25,122 nt of DNA from CBDUQP01 sp965369385 (GTDB taxonomy: Bacteria; Planctomycetota; Phycisphaerae; SM23-33). The DNA lies in contig CBDUQP010000040.1 in the NCBI GenBank assembly GCA_965369385.1, positions 1-25,122 of the forward strand, read 5' to 3'. Below, piece by piece: positions 7,341 through 16,370 of the stretch (its first letter is position 1; the number at the start of each line of letters is the position of its first letter). The notes under the pieces are model-generated. The model ran no database searches. It was not told the origin of the DNA and saw only the letters and a program-made list of their open reading frames with translations. A program made the translations under genes and the position numbers.

Positions 7341-10300
7341 TCATATACCTTCGATCATCCACCAGTCGCCGACCTTCACCAGATTCCCGTCAAACTTGAA
7401 CGTCTCGCCAGCTTTGAGCTTCAGGGTCTTTCGCCCCTTGCCGACGGTCACATCTCTCTTCATCGTTATCAGCCATTCGCCTCTGGCAACGCTCTTTCCG
7501 TCGATATCCCTGCTAACCTTCATCTTGGTGACCTTGATCTTGGCATCACCATCGGCGGCGGCCAGCAGCGGACCAAAGAACTGATGCTCGCCTTCGGCAG
7601 CTTCCTTGATATCCTTATAGTCGTGACTGTACGGCCGCACGCACGCCATGGTACGCTTTGTATCGCCATCGATGAGCGCCTTGGTGAATTCCGTGACTGT
7701 CGCCTTTGGGGTCGACAGGTCAAGCGATTCGTAGATCTCCGGGCTCTTGAGCTCGCATACTTTCTGAATCCCCTTTCCCCCCTGGGGATCGCCCGGAGCA
7801 ACCATGAACCACGCGATGTAATACTTGAGAGCATTATCATAATCCTTCAGCTCAATGTACGTAGTTGCGAGTCCCTTAAGTGAGGCGGTGGCGCTGGGCG
7901 CTGCGGCAATGGCCTTCTCCCACTGGGCAATCGCTTCTTTGGTGTTACCTTGGACCTTGGCAATCCAGCCGAGTCCATTCAGAGCGGCCGAGTGTTTGGC
8001 ATTCAGCTTCACACACTCCTGAAAAGCCGTCTTCGCTTCGGCGCGTTTGCCCTGGTTGAACCGCGACCAGCCAAGCCCATTGAACGCATTGGCATTGGTG
8101 GCATCCAGTGCCACCGCATGTGAGAACTTCTTCTCGGCCTCGACAAGCTTGCGCTGTCGCCACAGAACCCACCCCAGCCGCGATATCTCCTCGGACACGG
8201 CCCTATCTAACTCACGCACGTGCCGAGCCCTATCCACAACGGAAATCTCACCCGCCAGTCTCCTTCGCATTCGAGAACCCGCCCGCTTGCGCCTGTGCAG
8301 ACCGGCTATCATCTTGTCACAGCCTTTGCGAAGCGATGCGAACTTGTCCTTATCCGTCCTGAAGACAAACCAATACACCATCGACTTGTCCAGAATATAC
8401 GTACGATACTCTACCATCTTCTTGCCGTCTTTCGTGTAGTCGGCGATATACTGCGAAGCCGGCATCCCGGACACCTTAAGACTCTTCCAACTGTCGGCGC
8501 GGGGAGTGTAGTTGTCAAAAAAGGCCCCCACCCTCTTGATTTCGCGCTTTGCGATGGATCGCACTGAACGATCACCCCTGCTGCGAACATTACCGATGAA
8601 GGCCACCCATGTATCCAACCCCTCAGGCAGCATGTGCGCATAGAACTTATACCCTGCTGGATTGCCGGCGAGATGGAACATCCCTCCGGCGGGCCTGGTT
8701 AGCGACATCGCCGCCGATACCGGCCAACTGGCAGGCTTGCGATCTGCACGTCCGGCACCTGTGAGAGTCATCAGCCCCGTACCCGAGTCATACTTCACGA
8801 GCCATTTTTTACTATCCTTCGAGAACCACAGCTTATGCGTGAGCAGTGTCTGCTCGCCGAGACGCGCCGTCAACTGCACGGCGTAACATAGCATCTCCCC
8901 ACCGGCCCAGGAGACCTTTTCCTCGTCCACAACCTTGACGATGCACTTCACAACCGAACCGGACTGTGGAACATAGATCGGAAACTCCGCTTCATAGCCC
9001 TTCTTCAGAGGCAACGTACGAATCAGGAAGATGGCCTGTTCATTGTCATAGGCAACCTTCGATAACTTGACGTTCTTGACATGCTTCCCGTTCCGCCTGG
9101 CTACGATCTTGCCCACTGAGTAATCGGCGACGAAGTCTGCGGCTTGATTGCGGGTCCTGCTGAAGATCGGCAACATAGCCTGCCCGGCCGCGTCGACCCT
9201 CGTGTACTGGCGTATGCCTGCCATCGGGATAGACATGTACGACTCGATCCGCCACATCTTGCCCTTCATGACTGCCTTGGCGGCCGCGATCATCGCACCC
9301 ATTACACCGGATGACTTTGAGGCAGCTGCCTTGGTGCCGCTCCTGCCTGCGGGAGCATCCACAAGCCTTGCGGTGAACTTGATCTCGCCGATACGCATGC
9401 CAGCCTTGGTGGTCACTGACAGGCGCATGACCTCACCATCGGCCCAAGGCGCGGGGCCTACCTCAAGCGGCTTGGCTGCTGACGGTTTGCTGCCGGGCAA
9501 ACGGTAAGTGAACATCGTCAGGATGTTGCCACCTGCCGGGATAATCTTCTCAATATACAATTCCCACCTGCCGTCAACCTTGCGTTTGGCCTTGAGCGAA
9601 GCATTGACGCCCGTCAGCTTCGCACCCTTTGGAAGGCGGTATATCTCCACGCGACGTGTAGGTCCATTGCCGCCCGGCCTGTGATTCATCCGGTATTGCC
9701 ATATCCCTTTGCGTGAGTCGATACACGTGACCTTGGCAGCCATCGTTCCCGAACTGCCCATGAGCACGGGTGCACCCTGACCAACAGGTTTGTTGAGCGT
9801 TACATAGTAATTGTAATGACGTCCCTTGTGCCAAACCTCGAACACGATATCTTTGCCATCACCATCAAACATTCTCTTGATCTTGACGAAGTCTGAATTG
9901 CGGAAACGGCGATACGACACTGTTCTCCCACTCGTATTGATGCGTTGACTCCCGCTGCTGAAACGCATTGTGCCGTCCGGCTGAATATCGCGAAGACCGA
10001 TTTGGGTGTATATCAGCGGGGTTACTGTCAGATGCAACGTGACAGACGCTCTGGTGTTGGTCTGATTCTTATTAGGCTCCGATGTGAACGCCAACACGCG
10101 AACCCTGTATGCACCCGCTCCCTGACGCATGATCGTCTTCGACGCCTTCTGCGACAGTTCTCTTAACGATTTCTCTGATGATTCCTTCGACATGACCCCA
10201 GAGGGCACCACATTTGTGAAAGACTCCACCCTTTCTGACTCACCTGTAACGAGATCAAGTCTGCGAACATCAATGCTGACTGCCTTCAGCTTTCCGGCGA

Positions 10301-10838
10301 TCCTTGCGGGTATCTCCGATTCAAGAGCAAGCAGCGCCAGGTCCGGAACACTCAGCTTCACCTTGCGGCCCCGCCGGCTGGTAGTCAGCTTCAGCTTGAC
10401 TGTCTCCCTCAGACGACATCCGACAAGCTCCGGAAAACCCAGTGACATGCCCCTCTTGCTCGAACTCGAAACTCCGCCGAGCCTGGCGAGTTTCACCTTC
10501 GCCTTGGCAACCAGTACCTTCTGGGCGCCTCGCATGGCGATTACCTTGCGGAACTCCGCCGCAGCCCCGGCCTTGTCCTTCTTCTTCAGCAGACACTTGC
10601 CAAGTCGATAGTGGGCCTCGGCCACGTATTTGCGATTGGCCCTGTGATTGTTGATGATCTGGCGATAAATACGCATCGCCTTGTCGATGCTGCCTGCAGT
10701 CTCCTCATGGAAAATGCCCTGCTCAAGCAGAACAGCAGGCGGCTGAGCGCCACTGGCTGTCCCGGCCGTCATCGCCACACAAATAATCAGCGTCGTCAGC
10801 ACCATTACCGCGACTGTGAAAATGTCTCTTGCTTTCAT
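7341..10838 (-). CDS. Large secreted TPR-repeat protein (1165 aa)
   Basis: The ATG at 10838 follows AAGGGAGAG and begins a clear signal peptide (MKARDIFTVAVMVLTTLIIC, cleavage near TASGA), so the product is exported. An N-terminal TPR pair is seen at about residues 35-105 (EAHYRLGKCLLKKKDKAGAA). This helical style is common in planctomycete secreted proteins. The middle (about 110-850) is rich in beta-strand-like sequence and basic, with no family I can name. A C-terminal TPR array follows at about 890-1030, with repeats such as NANAFNGLGWSRFNQGKRAE and HSAALNGLGWIAKVQGNTKE. The last 120 residues resemble an NTF2/SnoaL-like fold (TPKATVTEFTKALIDGDTKR, ending VGDWWMIEGI). It is probably a scaffold for protein contacts in the periplasm or at the cell surface. 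It heads the operon with the two-component system. Confidence 0.8.
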   Translation of the reverse strand: MKARDIFTVAVMVLTTLIICVAMTAGTASGAQPPAVLLEQGIFHEETAGSIDKAMRIYRQIINNHRANRKYVAEAHYRLGKCLLKKKDKAGAAAEFRKVIAMRGAQKVLVAKAKVKLARLGGVSSSSKRGMSLGFPELVGCRLRETVKLKLTTSRRGRKVKLSVPDLALLALESEIPARIAGKLKAVSIDVRRLDLVTGESERVESFTNVVPSGVMSKESSEKSLRELSQKASKTIMRQGAGAYRVRVLAFTSEPNKNQTNTRASVTLHLTVTPLIYTQIGLRDIQPDGTMRFSSGSQRINTSGRTVSYRRFRNSDFVKIKRMFDGDGKDIVFEVWHKGRHYNYYVTLNKPVGQGAPVLMGSSGTMAAKVTCIDSRKGIWQYRMNHRPGGNGPTRRVEIYRLPKGAKLTGVNASLKAKRKVDGRWELYIEKIIPAGGNILTMFTYRLPGSKPSAAKPLEVGPAPWADGEVMRLSVTTKAGMRIGEIKFTARLVDAPAGRSGTKAAASKSSGVMGAMIAAAKAVMKGKMWRIESYMSIPMAGIRQYTRVDAAGQAMLPIFSRTRNQAADFVADYSVGKIVARRNGKHVKNVKLSKVAYDNEQAIFLIRTLPLKKGYEAEFPIYVPQSGSVVKCIVKVVDEEKVSWAGGEMLCYAVQLTARLGEQTLLTHKLWFSKDSKKWLVKYDSGTGLMTLTGAGRADRKPASWPVSAAMSLTRPAGGMFHLAGNPAGYKFYAHMLPEGLDTWVAFIGNVRSRGDRSVRSIAKREIKRVGAFFDNYTPRADSWKSLKVSGMPASQYIADYTKDGKKMVEYRTYILDKSMVYWFVFRTDKDKFASLRKGCDKMIAGLHRRKRAGSRMRRRLAGEISVVDRARHVRELDRAVSEEISRLGWVLWRQRKLVEAEKKFSHAVALDATNANAFNGLGWSRFNQGKRAEAKTAFQECVKLNAKHSAALNGLGWIAKVQGNTKEAIAQWEKAIAAAPSATASLKGLATTYIELKDYDNALKYYIAWFMVAPGDPQGGKGIQKVCELKSPEIYESLDLSTPKATVTEFTKALIDGDTKRTMACVRPYSHDYKDIKEAAEGEHQFFGPLLAAADGDAKIKVTKMKVSRDIDGKSVARGEWLITMKRDVTVGKGRKTLKLKAGETFKFDGNLVKVGDWWMIEGI

Positions 10839-11044
10839 GACTCTCCCTTTCCAATACCAATGCTCGCACCAGGTCTCTCCCAAGATGTCCGGTGACTCTT
10901 CTATTCGTTTCATTCAGAATCATTGTCGCATCAGTATGTTACCATCGTGTCACCACCAAGTCCTTTTCGCATCCTTTTTTCCCGTTTCCTTTCCGGATTC
11001 ACAAATCCGCGCGATGGGGACAACCACCGGCATTATGGGCGCAT
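10839..11044. other. Intergenic region upstream of the TPR gene
   Basis: The stretch between the cysNC terminator and the TPR gene start holds no gene I can support. It should contain the promoter of the TPR/two-component operon, reading leftward, but I see no strong -35/-10 pair. Confidence 0.4.
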
Positions 11045-11083
11045 AAAATGGGCGAGAATCCCGATTCGTTGGAATCCTCACCC
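11045..11083 (-). terminator. Intrinsic terminator of the sulfate-reduction operon
   Basis: On the minus strand GGGTGAGGATTCC (11071-11083) pairs over 13 positions, three of them G-T wobbles, with GGGATTCTCGCCC (11050-11062) around an 8-nt loop. ATTTT follows. It lies 27 nt after the cysNC stop, as expected for the end of the operon. Confidence 0.75.
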
Positions 11084-11109
11084 AAGCTAAGGAACAACTT
11101 TGCTCTGAG

Positions 11110-12960
11110 TTAGAGTGTATATTCGACGAGGTAATTCCTGGCTTGCAGTAATTCGCGTACCTGTTGGAGGGAGCGTATCGTGACTTCCTCGAGTGTCAGA
11201 TCAGGCTCGTGTTTCGCGAATCTGTTCTCGCCAACATTCACGACAACCAGTTCGTTCGGCTTGTTCAGCGTGTCGATCACATCGAGCTCGTAGTCATCCA
11301 GGTCGGAAATCGTGGTTATGAATATCGCGCCCGCATCGGTGAACACATGAGACATCTCGCCGAGCCGCCTGACATACTCATCACGCTCGTCGGCGATCTG
11401 CATATCCGCATCGATGCCCAGCAAGCTGTTGGAGACACCGAGGTAATAGACCAATCGCCCGCAGTTGAACAGGTATTCCTCAAGCGCCTTGGCCAGGTCT
11501 CGCTTGTGTGCCCCGACCTGTCCGCATATGAGTACGAGCGCCGATTTCTGGTTGAATCGCCCCCCGCGCATACCAGATGTGATGGCCGATCTGTCCCACG
11601 CTAATTCGCGCTGGCGCACGTGCTGTTGGGCGAGTGTGTTTGTCTCCGCGGCTGCGTCCAGTATCACGCCACCGCCCGCGATTTCGTGATTATCGATTAT
11701 GACGAACCTGCCGGTCTGCGGAATATCGCCGGCCTTGTCGCACGCGATAGGCCTGAGCGTCTGCAACACGCATTCAGCCACATCATGACGCTCAATCTGC
11801 TGGCGATTGGCCACCGTTGTAAGCTCCGACGCGTCCAACACCGATGCAATATCGGTAAGCCAGCAAGCAGCCCTGGCGCCTGCGAGCTTCAGCTTGTATC
11901 TCTTGCCCTTCACCATCGGATTTGGGCTCATCCAGAAGATGTTCGCTCTGAGATGGGTACTGGTGCGGGCGTCTGTCTGGTCGGCGTGGCACATAAGCTC
12001 ACCGGGCTTTATGTAGACCTGCTGCGAGAGTGTGACACCTGTGGACTGCCCCGCAACCGCGCAGCTGGCGGCGGGCGCGTTGAACTGCTCAATGCTAGCG
12101 ACCCGGCTGCGCTTGCCTGAAGGCAGGAAGATGACATCATCGCCCACGCTTACGCTGCCGGTTTCTACGCGCCCAGCCACGATTCGGCGATCATCGCCCT
12201 CTGCGGTGAACTTGTAGATATCCTGAACCGGAAATCTCAGCGGCTGATCGATCGGCCGCGGTTCTTTCCGGAAGCCGTCCAGCATTTGAAGAACGTTCGG
12301 GCCGTCATACCACGACATCGCCTCGGATGAACTGGCGATGTTATCGCCATCACGTGCACTGATCGGAATGAACGCAGCCGGCTCGATACCCACCTGGCGA
12401 AGGAACGCGGTATACTCTTGGCGAATCGCTTCGAATATCGCCTGGTCGTGTCCGACGAGATCCATCTTGTTGACGCATACCGCCAGTTGACGAATCCCCA
12501 GCATGCTAACCAGGTACCCATGACGGCGGGAGTTTTCCTGGACGCCCTCTTTGGCATCAATCACGAGCAAGCCTGCTTCTGCTCGGGCTGCGCCTGAGAT
12601 CATGTTCTTGAGGAACTCAATGTGTCCCGGCGCGTCGATGATGATGTACTCACGCTGCTCCGACTTGAAGAAGCATCTCGCGGAATCTATCGTGATGCCC
12701 TGCGACTGTTCATCCTTCAGGGCGTCAAGCAGAAACGCGTATTCGAAGGGGCGTGCGTTCTGGCGGCACTGCTGCCTTACAGATTCCAGCTTGCCCTCGG
12801 GCAGGCTGCCGGTGTCGGCAAGAAGCCGCCCGATGACTGTGCTCTTGCCGTGGTCCACATGCCCGATCACCACAATACTCATCTGCTCGCGAGCGTCGGC
12901 GGCCTGCTCGACGGTATTTGTATTCATATCTGTGCTCGTGTCTATATCTATGGAGGTCAT
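11110..12960 (-). CDS. cysN: Sulfate adenylyltransferase GTPase subunit CysN fused to a degenerate APS-kinase domain
   Basis: Residues about 26-440 are CysN: G1 motif GHVDHGKST (33-41), DAPGH (109-113) and NKMD (164-167), followed by the EF-Tu-like beta-barrel domains. With CysD it makes APS from sulfate and ATP, driven by GTP hydrolysis. From about residue 445 the protein continues into a domain shaped like APS kinase CysC (VRQRELAW at its start, later YVRRLGEMSHVFTDAGAIFI). Its P-loop reads GQVGAHKRD (480-488) where active enzymes have GLSGSGKST, and the DGDN motif is replaced by LGVSN. The kinase half is therefore probably inactive. This fits the neighbouring APS-type reductase, which needs no PAPS. 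The ATG at 12960 has GAGGAG 8 nt upstream. It is the last gene of the operon, followed by a terminator. Confidence 0.93.
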   Translation of the reverse strand: MTSIDIDTSTDMNTNTVEQAADAREQMSIVVIGHVDHGKSTVIGRLLADTGSLPEGKLESVRQQCRQNARPFEYAFLLDALKDEQSQGITIDSARCFFKSEQREYIIIDAPGHIEFLKNMISGAARAEAGLLVIDAKEGVQENSRRHGYLVSMLGIRQLAVCVNKMDLVGHDQAIFEAIRQEYTAFLRQVGIEPAAFIPISARDGDNIASSSEAMSWYDGPNVLQMLDGFRKEPRPIDQPLRFPVQDIYKFTAEGDDRRIVAGRVETGSVSVGDDVIFLPSGKRSRVASIEQFNAPAASCAVAGQSTGVTLSQQVYIKPGELMCHADQTDARTSTHLRANIFWMSPNPMVKGKRYKLKLAGARAACWLTDIASVLDASELTTVANRQQIERHDVAECVLQTLRPIACDKAGDIPQTGRFVIIDNHEIAGGGVILDAAAETNTLAQQHVRQRELAWDRSAITSGMRGGRFNQKSALVLICGQVGAHKRDLAKALEEYLFNCGRLVYYLGVSNSLLGIDADMQIADERDEYVRRLGEMSHVFTDAGAIFITTISDLDDYELDVIDTLNKPNELVVVNVGENRFAKHEPDLTLEEVTIRSLQQVRELLQARNYLVEYTL

Positions 12961-13034
12961 CTGTCACTCTCCTCTGCATCCATTACTTCTCTTCCCGGCG
13001 CAACTATGGATTGGAAGACCCGCAAAGTCCGTGT

Positions 13035-13054
13035 CTGGCCGCAGCAGCGGCCAG
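13035..13054. repeat. GC-rich 8-bp hairpin in the cysD-cysNC gap
   Basis: CTGGCCGC (13035-13042) and GCGGCCAG (13047-13054) are perfect complements around a 4-nt loop. It is the only sizeable gap (126 nt) in an otherwise tight operon. It may act as an RNA processing or mRNA-stability element between cysD and cysNC. There is no T-tract, so it is not a clear terminator. Confidence 0.5.
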
Positions 13055-13086
13055 GGATCTTCCAGCATTACCACTGGAACCGAGCG

Positions 13087-13968
13087 CTACATGTATCCGT
13101 CACGCCGAAGCGTTTCGAGGCCCTGTCCGTCTTCCTTGTCCTGCTCACGGCCGGACCTTTCGGCGATATTCGAGAACTTGCCGCTTCGCAGCTCGGCAAT
13201 GATATCACCCACATTCTTCGCGTCCGAATCGACCGGGCTTGTGCACGGTGCGCATCCCAGCGAGCGATACCGCTTGCCGCTTCCATTGTCGAAGTACAAA
13301 TCGATAATCGGGATATTCTCCCGCTCGATATACTCCCAGATATTCAGCTCGGTCCAGTCCAGCAGGGGATGAACCCGAATGTGCGTTCCGGGCGCGAAAT
13401 CGGTCTTGAACTGGTTCCACAGTTCTGGCGGCTGATCGCCCACGTCCCAGTCATTGTGCTGATCTCGCGGGGAGAAATATCGCTCCTTGGAGCGGCTGCC
13501 TTCTTCATCCGCACGCACGCCGACGATAACGCCGGTGAACGGCTCGGCATTTTCGACCTGCTCGTATTTGCCCGATTCATGATTCAGTACAGCCCTCGGC
13601 CATTCGCCGGAGAGCGTGTGCTTGAGGGCTTCGCTCTTGAGCGCCTTGCAGCAATCAATACGGCTGCACTTGCCGGCGGGAAACGTGTTGCCGCTGGCCA
13701 GCGCTTCGGTGTGCTGGCCGACAAGCATGTTCAGCTTCCACTCTAGCGCCACACGGTCGCGATACTCGATCATCGCCGGAATCTTGTGGGCGGTATCTAT
13801 ATGCATCAGCGGGATGGGCACGTGCCCAAAGAACGCCTTCCGCGCCAGCCACAGCAGCACGGTGCTGTCCTTGCCGATCGACCATAGCATCACAAGCTGC
13901 TTGAACTCGCGATATGCCTCGCGGAGTATGAAGACGCTTTGTGCTTCTAGTTCGTCAAGATGATTCAT
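13087..13968 (-). CDS. cysD: Sulfate adenylyltransferase subunit 2 (CysD)
   Basis: The 293-residue protein has the family start HLDELEAQSVFILREAYREF and the PP-loop MLWSIGKDSTVLLWLARKAF that binds ATP. It also has the conserved core PLMHIDTAHKIPAMIEYRD, later GVRADEEGSRSKERYFSPRD, and the end block YRSLGCAPCTSPVDS. CysD catalyses adenylation of sulfate to APS in complex with CysN, in the cytoplasm. The ATG at 13968 follows a strong AGGAGGTGA, so the longer frame from 14103 is not used. Its first 14 nt overlap the end of cysH. The length is normal for the family (about 300 aa). I see nothing missing in the catalytic motifs. Confidence 0.96.
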   Translation of the reverse strand: MNHLDELEAQSVFILREAYREFKQLVMLWSIGKDSTVLLWLARKAFFGHVPIPLMHIDTAHKIPAMIEYRDRVALEWKLNMLVGQHTEALASGNTFPAGKCSRIDCCKALKSEALKHTLSGEWPRAVLNHESGKYEQVENAEPFTGVIVGVRADEEGSRSKERYFSPRDQHNDWDVGDQPPELWNQFKTDFAPGTHIRVHPLLDWTELNIWEYIERENIPIIDLYFDNGSGKRYRSLGCAPCTSPVDSDAKNVGDIIAELRSGKFSNIAERSGREQDKEDGQGLETLRRDGYM

Positions 13969-14701
13969 TGCTGTCACCTCCTGAGCGTACGAGTCGGCCA
14001 TCCACAACATGCAGGCCGCATTCCTTGTGCTCGGGCTCTTCCCACCACCACCGCCCGGCACGAATATCCTGCCCCGGCTCCACGGCTCGCGTGCAGGGGG
14101 CACAACCTATGCTCGGATAGCCCTGGTCATGGAGTTCGTTATAGGGCACGTCGTTGTCGTGGATATATTTCCACACTTGATCCGTGGTCCAGTCGGCCAG
14201 TGGATTGAGCTTGACCAATTCGTTTGCCTCATCCCACTCTGCGCGGCATATGTCGCTGCGGGTAACAGCCTGCTGGCGACGGAGCCCTGTCACCCACGCG
14301 TCCAAGGTTGCCAGCTTTCGTTGCAGAGGTACTACCTTTCTCGCGTAACAGCACATTTTGCGTGCCTCCACGCTGTGGTGAAACAGATTCATGCCGTTGG
14401 CCCAGACCATGTGTTCAACTTGCTCGCGGTCGGGAAAGAGCACTTGTATCTTCAGGTCATACTTGTTGCGTGTGGCATCGATGAGATCATATGTGCTCTG
14501 GGGCAATCTGCCGGTATCGATGGTGAACACGCCAATGTCGCAACCTAGACGAGATATCATGTCCGTGAGAACCTGATCCTCGCAACTCATGCTGGATGCG
14601 AGCGCGATACGCTGGCCGAATCGATTCGCGATGGCTTGTAGGAAGTCCTCGGTCGACAACGATTGTGTCTCTGATACTATTGCTTCGATGATCTCATTCA
14701 T
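13955..14701 (-). CDS. cysH: APS reductase (CysH family, Fe-S type)
   Basis: The 248-residue protein has the PP-loop-type core (IALASSMSCEDQVLTDMI, VFTIDTGRLPQSTYDLI) and the substrate-binding GLRRQQAVTRSD. It carries the cysteine pair KMCCYARK (117-118) and IGCAPCTRAV (200, 203). These four cysteines bind the [4Fe-4S] cluster found in APS reductases and absent from the E. coli PAPS reductase. The C-terminal ECGLH (Cys228) is the catalytic cysteine. It therefore reduces APS to sulfite, with thioredoxin as the usual electron donor. It overlaps the sulfite reductase stop by 4 nt (ATGA) and cysD by 14 nt, which indicates translational coupling. The substrate preference follows from established family knowledge. 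Confidence 0.95.
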   Translation of the reverse strand: MNEIIEAIVSETQSLSTEDFLQAIANRFGQRIALASSMSCEDQVLTDMISRLGCDIGVFTIDTGRLPQSTYDLIDATRNKYDLKIQVLFPDREQVEHMVWANGMNLFHHSVEARKMCCYARKVVPLQRKLATLDAWVTGLRRQQAVTRSDICRAEWDEANELVKLNPLADWTTDQVWKYIHDNDVPYNELHDQGYPSIGCAPCTRAVEPGQDIRAGRWWWEEPEHKECGLHVVDGRLVRSGGDSNESS

Positions 14702-16086
14702 GTTTCTGCCTCCAACTTGCCGGCACGCTGCACTGGCGCCGAGCCGGCTATTCGTCGAATTTCCGCGATGACCTGATCAACCGTCAACTTCTCCGCTAGT
14801 TTCTGAGCCAGACGAGCGTCATGCCCCATTCCACCGCCGGCCATCAGATCAAACACTTCGGTCTTCTCACCATCAATCGTCGCGATCCTGCCGGTCAGGC
14901 CAAAGTCCGCCACCGCCGGATGCGAACACCCGTTGGGACATCCCGAAATGCACACAGTGGAACCTTCCGGCAACACATCCGCGCATTGCTCGCGAATGGT
15001 ATCTGCCAGTTCATTCGTGTGCGCGATCGCATGCCTGCACCATCGCTTGCCCGGACACGCCACCACCGACACCTTCAGCGCCGCAGCCGTCGCAAGCATC
15101 GGATATCGCGTCGGCATCTCGGCCAGTTTGCCGCCAACCGGCCCGAACACCACGATGCGATGTTGATTCGCTATGCGAACCGCGAATCCTTCACTGGATG
15201 CAATATCCGCCAGCGCTCGCGCCTGGTTGGGCGAAACATCACCATTAGCGAAATTGAGCGTCAGGCTTTCTGTCAGACCATCGTCGCCGGCCGGAAGGCT
15301 GACGGGCGGCCAGTCCCGCTGCGACAAGGCCGCCGCAAATGCTTCGTCGAGCAGCGCAGCGAACTGCTCGTCACCAAGACGCTCGCGAACATGTCGCAAC
15401 CTCGCCTTGCGCCGGTTCTCACGATCACCATGCAAAGCAAATACCTTCACCGCAGCCTGCGTCATCGCCAAAATATGTTCGGCATCTATCCATTCATAGA
15501 GCAGAATGCCGGTGGCGGGTTTTGCGCCCAACGAACCGGCGCCAATCACCTCAAAGCCAACCTGCCCGTCGCGATGCTTGAATACGAAGCCCAGATCGTT
15601 GATCCACGGCTGGCCGCAATCGCGGCTGCATGACAGCGATATCTTGAATTTGCGGGGAAGGGCATACACCCCGTCGAGCCCGGCCAGCGTTTGCTCGATC
15701 GCGCTTGCGAGTGGCGCCAGATCCGCATGGCCAGCGGTCCCGGAGCATGTGCACACTGTAGTGTTTCGAAACGTATCGCCTGCTGCTTGGAAGCAAGTCA
15801 TCCCTGCGATTGCCAGCCCCCTCTGCAACAGCGGGATATCGCCTGGGACCAGTTTGTGAATCTCGATATCCTGGCGAGTCGTCAGGTGCAGTGGCGTTGA
15901 CGACGAGAAACTCTCTGCGACCGAGGCAAGACGCCGCCACTGCGCCGCCGACAGCCTGCCGGCAGGCACCTTCACCCGCTGCAACCACACCCCGTCGGTG
16001 GCCTGCTCGTACAGGCCAATCAACTTCTGCTGGCCCGCATCGGCCGGAAGCTGCTTGCACGGGAATAGTTCGTTCACATCTTCCAT
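14698..16086 (-). CDS. Siroheme/[4Fe-4S] sulfite (or nitrite) reductase
   Basis: The 462-residue protein has the two-half layout of the family. The first half carries the ferredoxin-like domain with LHLTTRQDIEIHKL (about 67-79) and NTTVCTCSGTAGH. The second half has the cluster ligands AC-PGKRW-C (Cys344, Cys350) and GC-PNG-C (Cys383, Cys387), which also carry the siroheme. It catalyses six-electron reduction of sulfite to sulfide, or nitrite to ammonia. The position beside cysH, cysD and cysN makes sulfite the expected substrate. It is somewhat shorter than typical SiR/NirA (about 550 aa). The electron donor, ferredoxin or a flavoprotein, is not encoded nearby. It is coupled to cysH by a 4-nt overlap and starts 14 nt after the DUF2061 gene. 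Confidence 0.92.
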   Translation of the reverse strand: MEDVNELFPCKQLPADAGQQKLIGLYEQATDGVWLQRVKVPAGRLSAAQWRRLASVAESFSSSTPLHLTTRQDIEIHKLVPGDIPLLQRGLAIAGMTCFQAAGDTFRNTTVCTCSGTAGHADLAPLASAIEQTLAGLDGVYALPRKFKISLSCSRDCGQPWINDLGFVFKHRDGQVGFEVIGAGSLGAKPATGILLYEWIDAEHILAMTQAAVKVFALHGDRENRRKARLRHVRERLGDEQFAALLDEAFAAALSQRDWPPVSLPAGDDGLTESLTLNFANGDVSPNQARALADIASSEGFAVRIANQHRIVVFGPVGGKLAEMPTRYPMLATAAALKVSVVACPGKRWCRHAIAHTNELADTIREQCADVLPEGSTVCISGCPNGCSHPAVADFGLTGRIATIDGEKTEVFDLMAGGGMGHDARLAQKLAEKLTVDQVIAEIRRIAGSAPVQRAGKLEAET

Positions 16087-16100
16087 ATCCGCTAGTCCTT

Positions 16101-16322
16101 CTATATTTCATATTCGGGCGATGTCATCCGCCCGAAAGGCACCTTCAGCCACGCGCGTTCGTGCGTGTAGTAGGCAAACAGTTTGATTACGGTATCGACA
16201 GCCCCAATACTCAGACCGACTTCCATGCGGCCGCAAATGAGCCAAGCGACACTCGTGGTGATACCAAAAGCAGCCACGCGCCACGTCAGCGATTTCGCCA
16301 CAGTTCTCAGATGAGATTCCAC
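16101..16322 (-). CDS. DUF2061 small membrane protein
   Basis: The protein of about 73 residues matches the DUF2061 pattern: RTVAKSLTWRVAAFGITTSVAW, then GAVDTVIKLFAYYTHERAWL. It has two hydrophobic segments, so it sits in the inner membrane as a hairpin. I chose the GTG at 16322, preceded by GGGGAG with 7 nt spacing, which gives the family-like start ESHLRTVAKSL. An ATG at 16349 lacks a good ribosome binding site and would add nine residues. It lies between the Rrf2-type regulator and the sulfite reductase in the same operon. Its biochemical function is unknown. A role tied to sulfate uptake or sulfur-enzyme assembly is inference from position only. Confidence 0.85.
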   Translation of the reverse strand: MESHLRTVAKSLTWRVAAFGITTSVAWLICGRMEVGLSIGAVDTVIKLFAYYTHERAWLKVPFGRMTSPEYEI

Positions 16323-16370
16323 GATTGAACTCCCCGGCTCGCTGGCCATCAGACCGACAGCAGCACCAGA

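Noticed and set aside
12622..13746. 374-aa plus-strand open frame
   Set aside because: It covers the 5' part of cysNC and most of cysD on the opposite strand, both of which have full motif sets. It is a shadow of GC-rich codons.
14821..15633. 270-aa plus-strand open frame
   Set aside because: It lies inside the sulfite reductase gene in antisense and is Arg/His-rich without motifs.
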